From assembly GCA_050157065.1 (NCBI GenBank), contig CP189573.1: a DNA stretch of 64,000 bases; one strand, written 5' to 3'. This document shows positions 27,186-35,113 of the stretch, piece by piece. Made by a program: the position numbers and the translations under genes. Positions within the stretch are counted from its first letter, which is position 1, and the number at the start of each line of letters is the position of its first letter. The notes under the pieces are model-generated. The model did no database searches. It had not been told where the DNA came from and was given only the letters and a program-made list of their open reading frames with translations. Origin of the DNA: Avipropionibacterium sp050157065. Its GTDB lineage: Bacteria; Actinomycetota; Actinomycetes; Propionibacteriales; Propionibacteriaceae.

Positions 27186-28289
27186 GTGCCGGCCATCCAA
27201 TGGGCCGCAGTCGAACCAGCCACCGGCCAGCTGATCGCCGAACTCCCCAGCCTCCGCGTCACCTCGTCCGTGCCCGTCATGATCGGCCGGGCCGGTGGTG
27301 CCGTGTCTGCCGAGCTCCCCGTCACCGAGCTACCGCCCCGGTGGGACCTTGCCACAGAACCCGGACGCACGGTGATCGTCGCCACCTACGACGATGCTGA
27401 CCAGACTGTCCTGTGGGCCGGGTGGGTCGTCAGCCGCGAGGGCGGCTCGGGCCCCACGATCAAGTTGTCGATCGTCGACATGTACGAATGGCTCGACCGG
27501 GCGCCCCGTTACACCGACCGCGAGTTCACGGGTGTCGAGCAGACCCAGATCATGCGGTGGCTCGGGCTCGACCTCCTCGCCGCCACATTCCACGGCACAG
27601 TGGTCGAGACACAGACCGGCATCCTGCGGCAGCGGACCTACCTCGGCGACGACGACAAGACCCGGCTGTCGGCGATGCAGCAGCTCATGTCCGTCATCGA
27701 CGGGTGCGAGTGGATGATCAGCTGGCGATGGGCCGCGGACGGCACCCTCGTGTGTGAGCCGACCGTCGCCGCCAGGCTCGGCCGTGCCACCCTCCCCGGG
27801 CACGAACCGTTCCTGTTCTCCCGACCCGAGTGGCGGACGGTGCAGGACTACAGCTCCGGACGCGGCGCCACCATCGTCACCGGTGTCGCAACCCGTGAAG
27901 GTGACGAGCGCGTCCAGGTCACCGTCACCGCCCAGGACCTCCTCGACGCCGGATACCTGCCTGTCGAGTACAGGTGGACCCCGGACACCGGATCCACATC
28001 GGAAGAGCTCATCGGATCGTACGTCGCGGCGAAGGCGACCGCAGTACGGCAGGGAACCGACACCTATGTGCTGACCCTCCACCTCGCCGACACCGACATC
28101 GTCCTCGGCCGCACGATCGGTCTCGGCGACGACGTCCAGGCAGACCTCGCCAACACCGCCTTGCCTGAACTGGACAGGACGGTACGGTCCCGGCTGATCG
28201 GGTGGGTCGCCGAACCGGATCCGGTGTCGGGCCAGATCACCCGGATCGAGCCGATCCTGTTCGGGCTCAGCGACGAAGGAGGCGTCTGA
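27186..28289 (+). CDS. Tail hub / minor tail protein
   Basis: A 367-residue, intact baseplate protein. The N-terminus reads a beta domain (LPSLRVTSSVPVMIGRAGG), the middle VDMYEWLDRAP and a helical stretch with EWMISWRW, and the C-terminal part LIGSYVAAKATAVRQGTDTYVLTLHLADTDIVLG, a pattern shared by siphovirus hub (gp37/gp27-like) proteins. It is placed between distal tail and tip genes. GTG start; stop overlaps the next ATG (TGATG). Confidence 0.65.
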   Translation: MPAIQWAAVEPATGQLIAELPSLRVTSSVPVMIGRAGGAVSAELPVTELPPRWDLATEPGRTVIVATYDDADQTVLWAGWVVSREGGSGPTIKLSIVDMYEWLDRAPRYTDREFTGVEQTQIMRWLGLDLLAATFHGTVVETQTGILRQRTYLGDDDKTRLSAMQQLMSVIDGCEWMISWRWAADGTLVCEPTVAARLGRATLPGHEPFLFSRPEWRTVQDYSSGRGATIVTGVATREGDERVQVTVTAQDLLDAGYLPVEYRWTPDTGSTSEELIGSYVAAKATAVRQGTDTYVLTLHLADTDIVLGRTIGLGDDVQADLANTALPELDRTVRSRLIGWVAEPDPVSGQITRIEPILFGLSDEGGV

Positions 28290-29010
28290 TGGGCCTGCTA
28301 GACGCGTACCAGCCTGGCGACGACGCCGGCCTCCGCCAGATCCTCGGCAAGATCGGCACACTCCGCCGCGACCTCGACGAACTGTCCGCCAGCGTCGGGA
28401 AGTTCGGCGCCATCTACAGCCAGTCCGGCATCACGATCCGCGACGGTGGGACGATTACCGGCGAGGGCGGCGGCGCGCTCGACTGGTCCGGCGACGCGGA
28501 CTTCGGCGGCACGCTCGACGTGACCGGCGCGGCCACGATCGGCGGCACACTCAACGTCACCGGCGACGCCACGTTCTCGGGCGACACCACACTCGGCGGA
28601 AACCTGACGTTCGGGAACGACACGATCCCCCCGGAGGCCCTGTCGTCCCGGGCCGAGGCCAAGACGTTCACGGTCGGAAACGACGGTGCGGGTGGGATGG
28701 TCACGAGCCGCACGATCAGCCTCACCGTGACCGCCCCTGCGTGGGCGACCGCCACGAGCTGCATGGCGTGGGGCGTGTCGTCGCTCGCCATCGCACCCGT
28801 TCGGGGGGTGTCGCACATCACGATCGACGGGAATCAGGGCACGACCATGGAGGGCGGCGCGGACTTCTCACTGAACGTCAGCGCCGTCCATGCCCGCGAC
28901 CTGACTGGCAACGCCAACTTCACCGTGGCGCTGTTCTCCGGCGTGCAGGGAATCGACCCCGCGTCCATCGCCCAGACACACTCATCGTGCAGGCCGTTTT
29001 CACACGCTGA
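28289..29010 (+). pseudogene. Tail tip / spike protein with repeat region, frameshifted at its end
   Basis: After correction this is 239 residues: a helical N-terminus (LRQILGKIGTLRRDLDELSASV), a repetitive Gly/Asp/Thr segment (GGTLDVTGAATIGGTLNVTGDATFSGDT) like short beta-helix spikes, and a beta domain. A third AC unit at 28976-28981 shifts the frame 11 codons before the real end (AQTLIVQAVFTR, stop at 29010). As written, translation runs on to 29383 through the next gene. The lesion changes only the last few residues but adds a long false tail. Confidence 0.72.
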
Positions 29011-29063
29011 GACCATTCCGGCGCGTGTCCCCCGCGTGCGCCGATTGACCCACAGGAGGGCCA

Positions 29064-29387
29064 GTGGAGTGGGGAATCGTCGGCGCCGCAGTCGTCGCAA
29101 TCGTCATCGGAGCATGGCAAATGTGGAAGCGGCTCGCACCCGATGTGCGAGCCGAACGGACCGAGGAACGGCGGCTACGGCGCCGCGACAAGCGGCGTCT
29201 GGGCCGGGCGTACGACTGGGGCGACATGGCCGAACGGTTCATCTACGAGTCCCGCACCGACCGGCGTCGTCACGACGACAAACACCACCCCCCCCCCGGC
29301 GACGGCATCGGGGTCACCGAACTACCACCCGAGCTGCGGCACGGGATCCGCACTTGGGCGTCTCAGGGGGAGGACGACGATGAGTAG
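29064..29387 (+). CDS. Small single-pass membrane protein, lysis region
   Basis: A 107-residue protein with one N-terminal transmembrane helix (WGIVGAAVVAIVIGAWQMW) and a highly charged cytoplasmic part rich in Arg and Asp. Position before the amidase suggests a holin, spanin-like or lysis regulator, but the long charged tail is unusual for a holin. GTG start with AGGAGGG at 29053-29059. Overlaps the next gene by 8 bp. Confidence 0.6.
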   Translation: MEWGIVGAAVVAIVIGAWQMWKRLAPDVRAERTEERRLRRRDKRRLGRAYDWGDMAERFIYESRTDRRRHDDKHHPPPGDGIGVTELPPELRHGIRTWASQGEDDDE

Positions 29388-30121
29388 GGAAGAGATGGCG
29401 GCCGAAGATGTCGCCGACGAGCAGCGCATCAAGGCCGCGGGGAGGCGCGCCAAGACGATCGCGCTGCCACTGTGGATCTCGCGACACTCGCGATCTGCCT
29501 CACGATCTTCGTGGTCGGGATGATCCTGTCGAACGCGATCACCGACCGCGATGTGGCGCAGCAGCAGGCACGTGAGCAGGCGCTCACGATCGAGCAACTG
29601 TGTGCCCGCGACGACGAGACCGCTCGCCGTCTCCACGAGGTCGGCGCGTGTGAGAAGGCCGAGCAGGTGCAGCGCGCCGTGCCCGGGCCACAGGGCGAAC
29701 CCGGCCCCCCGGGCGTACCGGGTGAGGCCGGCCCGCAGGGCCAGCGTGGCCTACCCGGACCCACAGGGCTGCCGGGACCGACCGGACCACCAGGGCCGCA
29801 GGGCGAGGCTGGTGCACCCGGCGCAGAGGGCGAGCCCGGCCAGGACGGTGCACCCGGGGCACAGGGCACCACTGGCGCCCGCGGACCACAGGGCGAGCGC
29901 GGCCCGGCAGGACCGCAGGGGCCAGCCGGCGAGAAGGGCGAACCCGGAGCTCAGGGCCCGCAAGGTGAGCCGGGAGCAAAGGGGAACCTGGCGCGGCCGC
30001 CCCGTCCATCGAGGGGCTCCGCTGCGAAGGGTCGCAGCTGATCGTCGACCTGTCCGACGGCACGAGCCGGACCGTGGAAGGCGCGACCGCCTGCCAGCAG
30101 CAGCCGCAGGAAACGCCGTGA
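29380..30121 (+). pseudogene. Membrane-anchored collagen-like protein, two frameshifts
   Basis: A 247-residue protein after adding one base at two places. The N-terminus is charged, followed by a transmembrane helix (LATLAICLTIFVVGMILSNA) and a short helical linker. Then come more than 30 Gly-X-Y triplets (GPQGEPGPPGVPGEAG type) and a C-terminal domain with two Cys. The first break (a lost G near 29471-29475) separates start from membrane helix, and the second (G4 instead of G5 at 29981-29984) removes the C-terminal domain. Collagen-like spikes are common in phage virions; here the membrane anchor is unusual. Confidence 0.72.
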
Positions 30122-30222
30122 ACGCGCTCGACCTGGGCGTGTGCGTCGGGCTCGCCGTATACATCACGGCCGTGTTCCTCATGCGCGTGTTGATCACCCA
30201 TTACCACCGGAGGAAGCACTGA
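30118..30222 (+). CDS. Tiny membrane protein (34 aa)
   Basis: A 34-residue peptide that is mostly one transmembrane helix (LGVCVGLAVYITAVFLMRVLI) with a basic C-terminal end. The GTG start overlaps the restored stop of the collagen-like gene, and the stop overlaps the amidase ATG (TGATG), which supports translation. A ribosome site for the amidase (CGGAGGAAG, 30208-30216) lies inside it. Possible holin or antiholin. Confidence 0.55.
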   Translation: MNALDLGVCVGLAVYITAVFLMRVLITHYHRRKH

Positions 30223-31285
30223 TGGCGACACCACTCACCCTGAAAGCGATCGAGGCCGAATGCCGACGGCTCGGGCTCGTCGACATCGAGTACGTGCCCG
30301 GCGCCGTCGGCCGTGACCGGCCCGGCGCGTTCTCACCGATCGGCATCACCCAGCACATCACCGCCGGCGGGCTCGGCCGCCGCACCGAGCTGCAGTACAT
30401 CAACGACATCATCAACGGTGACTGGTCCGTGCCGGTCAAGGCGAACGCCGTCACCGCACCAGACGGCACGCTGTGTGGCTCAACGCCCAGGGCAACTCCA
30501 ACCACTGCCTGTACTACTCGACCGCCGCGCTCAACGCCGCCCGAGCCGGGACGTTCCCGCTCGATGGCAACGCCAACATGCGGGGGTTCCGCACCAAGTG
30601 GTCACCCTTCGCGTACGGCAACGAGATGATCGCCGCCCACACCCCGAACCCCATCCAGATCTGGGTGGCGACCGTGTGGGCCGCGGCGATCGCCCGTCTC
30701 CACGGCTGGACCGGCCAGGAGACCCACGGCCACGGCGAGGTCGCAGCCGACCGTGGCTGGGGCGACCCGAACATCGACATGGGCCAGCACCGCCGCGACG
30801 TGATGGCGCTGGTCCGCCAATCCCACCTGATCCTCGTGCCCGGAATCCCCGAGCGCACCCCCACCGACCAACCACCCGAGGAGGACATCATGGCCAGCCT
30901 GCAACAGATGAGAGAGGCGTTCCGGGAGGAGCTCAACGCAGCTCTGCCCTACGGAAACAAGAAGATCAACCAGCTCGTCGACTCGACCGCGCCACTGCGC
31001 GGCGCGTTGGGCCTGTACGGCAACGCCAAGCTCAACCAGATCATCGTGATGCTTCGCGGCGTCGCGACCAAGAGCGACGTCGACATCGACCACGAGGCGA
31101 TCGCCCAGGTTCTCGCCGACAGCCTGTCCCCGATCATCGTCGACGCGGTCACCGCCGCGCTCGGCAAGGTCGAGGTCGACGAGGCGGTCGCCACGCAGCT
31201 CCGCGACGAAATCTTCGCCGAGCTGTCCCAGCGTGTCCAAACCCCCGCCGACCCGGTCGACGACAACCTCGGGGAGCTTGCATGA
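30222..31285 (+). pseudogene. Endolysin, N-acetylmuramoyl-L-alanine amidase, frameshifted
   Basis: The phage lysin, 353 residues when corrected. An Amidase_2 domain is visible: the zinc ligand region GITQHITAGG (about residue 40), a second ligand in NSNHCLYY (about 90), and the final one in ETHGHGEVAADRGWGDPNIDM with the Asp/His pair. The C-terminal 130 residues are helical, probably a binding or oligomer domain. A third TG unit at 30472-30477 destroys the frame at codon 84, before the active site is complete; removing it reads DGTLWLNAQG. As written no active lysin is possible. Confidence 0.85.
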
Positions 31286-31749
31286 ACATCGGACTGTACG
31301 CGAAAGCCATCGCCGGCGCGGTCGTCGCTGGCCTCACCGCCGCCACCACCGCGCTCGCTGACGGCACGATCACCCTCGTCGAGTGGATGGTGATCGCCGG
31401 CGCGTTCCTGGCCGCCGCAGCCGCCGTGTGGGCCGTCCCCACACTGCCCGAGGGCGTCGCCAGGTACGGCAAGATCGCCACGTCGGCGCTGATCGCGCTG
31501 GCCGGCTCCCTCGGCACCGGGCTCGCCGACGGCGCCCTGTCGTCGCAGGAGATCATCACCGCCGTGATCGCGCTGCTCGTCGGGTCCGGTCTCGTGGCCA
31601 GCGTGCCGAACGCCGCCGGCGACGATCCTGCCGACCCGGTCACCCGCAAGCTCGTGCCGGTGTCGACAGCCACGAAGGCCGCCCTGGTCACCGGCGGCCG
31701 CTCGTACGTCGGGAAGCACTACGCGACGCCGACGGATTCGGAGGGCTGA
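31282..31749 (+). CDS. Holin-like membrane protein
   Basis: A 155-residue protein with three or four hydrophobic segments (AGAVVAGLTAATTALA; WMVIAGAFLAAAAAVWAV; IATSALIALAGSLGTGLA; AVIALLVGSGLVASV) and a polar C-terminus. The start overlaps the endolysin stop (ATGA), the normal holin-lysin arrangement. Size and topology fit a class I-like holin of actinophages. Intact. Confidence 0.75.
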   Translation: MNIGLYAKAIAGAVVAGLTAATTALADGTITLVEWMVIAGAFLAAAAAVWAVPTLPEGVARYGKIATSALIALAGSLGTGLADGALSSQEIITAVIALLVGSGLVASVPNAAGDDPADPVTRKLVPVSTATKAALVTGGRSYVGKHYATPTDSEG

Positions 31750-31752
31750 CCG

Positions 31753-33804
31753 GTGGTCGAGTTCCCCGCCAGCGTCGCTACCGGATTCGTCAGTGCCGAT
31801 TGGTTCTCCGCGACCGGTACGCGCAGGGACGGCACGGTGACGTTCAAGCCGAACGTCGCTCAAGGCATCGTCCGGGTGCTCGAGTCAGGGCTGCACGTCG
31901 AGGCCGTCGACGTTCCGTTCACGGACGGGCTGCTGTCGGTCGAGCTCGCGGCGAGCACGGGCCAGGACTCGAACCCGGCCACGTGGAACTACAAGGCCGA
32001 GGTCAAGTTTTCCGGTGCTGGCGGGTACACGACGTACGTCGACGTGCTGCCAGGCGAGACGACCAACCTCGTCACGGACGGGGCCGCGGCGATCGCCGGT
32101 CAGCTGATAGTGCAGGGACCACAGGGGCGACGTGGGCCGCAGGGCCTGCCGGGACTCAACGCGATCCCGACCGACGACGCGATCGCCACGTACGCGCTCA
32201 CCCCCGGCACCGCGACCGCCGACGCGGTGGCAGCTGTGATCGAGGATCGGTCGGGCTGGATCGACGCCCGACTCCACGGCGTCAAGGCGGACGGGGTGAC
32301 TGACGACTCGGCCGCATGGAATGCGCTCGTGCAGTCGGTGCCGACCGGGACCACGCTGACCTGGCATGGCACGTCGATCCTGCGGGATCAGATCGTGTGG
32401 CGGGGCGGGGTGTCCATCGTCGGCAAGGGGTGGGGCAAGAGCATCCTCGCCACCGTCGATGACACCGGGCAGAAGTATTTCAGTGCGATTGACTTCACCC
32501 CGACCTCAATGGGCGCGTCGGTCGACAATCCCGTGGTGGACTGCCGGTTCGCCGATTTCGAGATCGACGGCTCCGGCATCAGCGGCCCGCTTCCACACAT
32601 CGGATCGAAGGGCATTTTTGGCCAGTTCATGAGAAGGTGCCAATTCTCGAATTTGCTGATCCGGGAAACGATTGGCACCGGATTGGGCACCGACTACATG
32701 GCCGACTGCCTGATCAACGGTGTGATGACGATCAACTGCGGCCGCAACTGGAAGATCGCGAATGGCGGCGGCGGGCAGGCCGGGATCGGTGTCGGCACCG
32801 GCGCGTGGGAAGACGAATCGCTCACCATCAGCGACTGCCACACCATCAGCACCGACCCCGTGAATCGCCCGGCACACTGGGGGATCTTCGTCGAGTGGCA
32901 GAGCAATCAGCCGTACAGGGGCAGGGGGATCCGCATCGTCGGATGCTCGGCCACCGGCGCGGACTGCGGATTCGGTGACCGTGGCACGGCCGGGACGATC
33001 ATGACCGGGAACACTGCGTACAACAACAGGCTCGGGTTCCACACGGCGATGGGCACCATCGACGGCCTAGTGGCCAACAACGTCGCGTACAACAACGCCG
33101 AGGACGGGTTCAGCAGTGACCCGACCATTCAGGGCCGGTGTGTCTGGCGCGGCAACAAATCGTACGAGAATGGCAGGGGCTACTACTTCGGCGCGACCGG
33201 CAATGTCATTCCACATTTGACGTTCGACGGCAACGAAGCGTACGACAACCGAGGGTCCGGGTTGCAGTTCGCCAGCTCGGCAGTAGGTGGATTCACCGAC
33301 CTGGTACTCCGCAGCAACCGGGCATGGAATAACGGCACCGAGTCCGCCAATCAGTACACGAACCGTGGGATCAGAGTGGATGCCAACCTGACCAGGTTCT
33401 CGGTGTCCGACAACGATTGCACCGACACCCAGGCGGTCAAAACCCAGCACACGGGGATGACCTTCGGGTCGGCGTTCAGTCTCACCGATGGCAGGATCGT
33501 CGGGAACGTTCTCATCGGCAACGGCACCCGCGGTCTGGACCTTGGCACCAACCGCACCCGAGTCCGCGTGGCAGACAACTCCGGTTACGCCACCGAGGCT
33601 GACGGTGCCGCGACCATCCCCGACGGATCAGCCACCGCCACGGTCACCCACGGGCTGGCAGGCACACCGACCACCGTGATCCTCGGCAAGCGCACGGCGG
33701 CGGACGTGTGGGTGTCGGCCCGCACCGCCACGACGTTCACCCTCACCCGGACCGGCACGACCGGCGCGGTCACCGTCGACTGGACGGCGACCTACCGCCC
33801 CTGA
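31753..33804 (+). CDS. Tail fibre / receptor-binding protein with right-handed beta-helix
   Basis: A 683-residue, intact protein. The N-terminal 120 residues form a tail-attachment beta domain, followed by a short collagen-like stalk (QGPQGRRGPQGLPGLN). A pectate-lyase-type beta-helix starts at LHGVKADGVTDDSAAWNALVQS, the hallmark of depolymerase-like fibres, with regular Asn-rich turns (NTAYNNRLGFHT; NNVAYNNAEDGFSS; NEAYDNRGSGLQF). The last 70 residues are a compact cap. It likely binds or degrades cell-surface glycan. GTG start 3 bp after the holin stop; a strong terminator follows. Confidence 0.8.
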   Translation: MVEFPASVATGFVSADWFSATGTRRDGTVTFKPNVAQGIVRVLESGLHVEAVDVPFTDGLLSVELAASTGQDSNPATWNYKAEVKFSGAGGYTTYVDVLPGETTNLVTDGAAAIAGQLIVQGPQGRRGPQGLPGLNAIPTDDAIATYALTPGTATADAVAAVIEDRSGWIDARLHGVKADGVTDDSAAWNALVQSVPTGTTLTWHGTSILRDQIVWRGGVSIVGKGWGKSILATVDDTGQKYFSAIDFTPTSMGASVDNPVVDCRFADFEIDGSGISGPLPHIGSKGIFGQFMRRCQFSNLLIRETIGTGLGTDYMADCLINGVMTINCGRNWKIANGGGGQAGIGVGTGAWEDESLTISDCHTISTDPVNRPAHWGIFVEWQSNQPYRGRGIRIVGCSATGADCGFGDRGTAGTIMTGNTAYNNRLGFHTAMGTIDGLVANNVAYNNAEDGFSSDPTIQGRCVWRGNKSYENGRGYYFGATGNVIPHLTFDGNEAYDNRGSGLQFASSAVGGFTDLVLRSNRAWNNGTESANQYTNRGIRVDANLTRFSVSDNDCTDTQAVKTQHTGMTFGSAFSLTDGRIVGNVLIGNGTRGLDLGTNRTRVRVADNSGYATEADGAATIPDGSATATVTHGLAGTPTTVILGKRTAADVWVSARTATTFTLTRTGTTGAVTVDWTATYRP

Positions 33805-33821
33805 CCACTGCCCCGCACGAC

Positions 33822-33862
33822 AACGGCCCCTCTCCGCCCTGCCTGGCGGAGAGGGGCCGTTT
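33822..33862 (+). terminator. Rho-independent terminator closing the late operon
   Basis: AACGGCCCCTCTCCGCC (33822-33838) and GGCGGAGAGGGGCCGTT (33845-33861) are perfectly complementary over 17 bp with a 6-base loop, followed by TTTCTTGC. It can act in both directions and separates the fibre gene from the convergent small gene. Confidence 0.9.
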
Positions 33863-33869
33863 CTTGCGT

Positions 33870-34065
33870 TCAGCCGTACCGGACGTACAGGCCGGGGACC
33901 TGCTCAGCGACCCGGTACGCGACGGACCGCCACCAGCCGGCCGGGTAGTCGTCGTCGGTGGCGGGGATCGTGAGGACGATGTCGCGGGCGTCGCGGAGCT
34001 GGTCGACGAGCTGAGCCGCGTGGGCGGCGTGCAAGTCCTCGAGCGCCTGGAATGGCTTCGCTCAT
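33870..34065 (-). pseudogene. Small convergent prophage-end gene, frameshifted
   Basis: Read leftward from ATG at 34065, the sequence gives MSEAI and then, after dropping one base of the GG at 34049-34050, QALEDLHAAHAAQLVDQLRDAR and an ending YRVAEQVPGLYVRYG with the stop at 33870. The corrected product is 64 residues: a helix rich in Ala/Leu/Asp, then WWRSVAYRVAEQ. The family is unknown. The intact reading is supported by helix composition and by a stop just after the terminator. It lies between the late terminator and attR. Confidence 0.55.
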
Positions 34066-34138
34066 TGCCCGATGCCTGCGAGCCTTGGCCGCCACCGTAG
34101 ATTCGTACCCACTTACTCTGGCTAGGCAGGACACCTAC

Positions 34139-34183
34139 CTGAAAAGTGGAAGGTCGCCGGTTCGACCCCGGCCCTGGCCACCA
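34139..34183 (+). tRNA. tRNA-Phe 3' fragment: prophage attR
   Basis: From 34139 the sequence has the Phe anticodon loop CTGAAAA, the 3' anticodon stem GTGGA, a variable loop, the T arm (GCCGG-TTCGACC-CCGGC) and the acceptor strand CCTGGCC, A, CCA. The 5' half of the tRNA (D arm, 5' acceptor) is missing; the sequence before it does not fold to complete it. This is a displaced tRNA end, as left by integration into the 3' half of tRNA-Phe(GAA). The intact gene should be at attL, left of the window. Confidence 0.85.
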
Positions 34184-34201
34184 CACGAGAACTGCAGCAC
34201 A

Positions 34202-34236
34202 GGCCCCAGATTCCCACCACCACAGGGATCTGGGCC
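34202..34236 (+). terminator. Terminator downstream of tRNA-Phe fragment
   Basis: GGCCCCAGATTCC (34202-34214) pairs with GGGATCTGGGCC (34224-34235) with one mismatch around a loop of about nine bases, followed by CCTTTCC. It is probably the original terminator of the tRNA-Phe transcript. The remaining 34237-34407 holds no gene that I can support. Confidence 0.6.
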
Positions 34237-34407
34237 CCTTTCCACTCCCCCGCAATCAGGCACGTCACCTGTCGGCAGGCTGCTGCACCCGTGTACACAA
34301 ACCAGCGCCCGACCGGCACTCCGGATGCAAGGATCCGTTCCATGCCGGAGCAGCGGTCGGCAGTGCACCAGCCGCACGACTGGTCATGGAGCCAAGGGAG
34401 CCTCACG

Positions 34408-35015
34408 ATGAGCAAAGTCGTTGTCAGTCAGACGATCACCGCCGATGGCTACGCCGCCGGCGTCAACCAGACCGAGGCGCACCCGTTCGGCGAGACGGCG
34501 GCGACGGGTGGGGCAACAGGCTGCACGCCTGGATGTTCGACCAGGCCGAGGAGAACCGCGCCGAGGTCGAGCAGCTGGGCAAGGCACGCGTGCACATCAT
34601 GGGACGCAACATGTTCGGTCCGGTGCGTGGCGCGTGGGACCGGGACTGGAAGGGCTGGTGGGGCGACGACCCGCCGTTCCATGGGCCGGTGTTCGTCCTC
34701 ACCCATCACCCGCGCGACCCACAACCGATGGCCGGAGGAACCACGTACCACTTCGTCACCGACGGCATCGAGGCTGCCCTGAATCGTGCCCGCGAGGTGG
34801 CCGGGGACGGGGAGATCGTGATCCAGGGTGGTGCGGACACCATCAACCAGTACCTGGCCGCGGGTCTGGTCGACGAGCTGCGGCTGCACGTGGTGCCGTA
34901 CACGCTCGGCAGCGGCGCCCGCCTGTTCGACGGGGTGCCGCCACTGGATCTGGAGCAGGTCCACGCCCGCACGGCAAGCACGGTCATCCACGTGACCTAC
35001 CGGGTGTTGCGCTGA
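34408..35015 (+). pseudogene. Dihydrofolate reductase family protein (RibD C-domain-like), frameshifted
   Basis: The family's N-terminal MSKVVVSQTITADGYAAG and the later LGKARVHIMGRNMFGPV, IVIQGGADTINQYLAAGLVDELRLHVVP and GARLFDG motifs identify a RibD C-terminal/DHFR-like reductase, 202 residues when repaired. The frame is lost between 34496 and 34510 (GGCGGCGACGGG); one added G gives GETAGDGWGNRLHAWMFDQ. The start is ATG 34408 with AAGGGAG before it. It is a host gene just outside attR, yet carries the same kind of lesion as the prophage. Confidence 0.8.
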
Positions 35016-35113
35016 TCGGCATCAGCACCGGGAGCACCGGGCTGGAGTCCGCGCTCGCCGGACTTCCAGACCTGGGGACTCTCCTTGAACCGTGAGCCCG
35101 ACACAGTTCACGC

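Larger units (their letters stand above)
1..34183 (+). mobile_element. Prophage, right-hand part, HK97-like siphovirus, integrated in tRNA-Phe
   Basis: The block has the modular order of an actinobacterial siphovirus: recombination and replication, HNH-terS-terL, portal, ClpP-like protease with scaffold, capsid, connectors, tail tube, chaperones, tape measure, distal tail, amidase, holin and fibre. It ends at a tRNA-Phe 3' half, the expected attR. Integrase, repressor and attL must lie left of base 1. Many structural genes carry frameshifts, so the element is probably defective. The right boundary is supported by the tRNA fragment; the left is unseen. Confidence 0.95.

Noticed and set aside
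33770..34255. A 161-codon minus-strand frame spanning the tRNA fragment
   Set aside because: It reads through the tRNA-Phe 3' end and the late terminator and gives a low-complexity product; such frames antisense to tRNAs are commonly misannotated.
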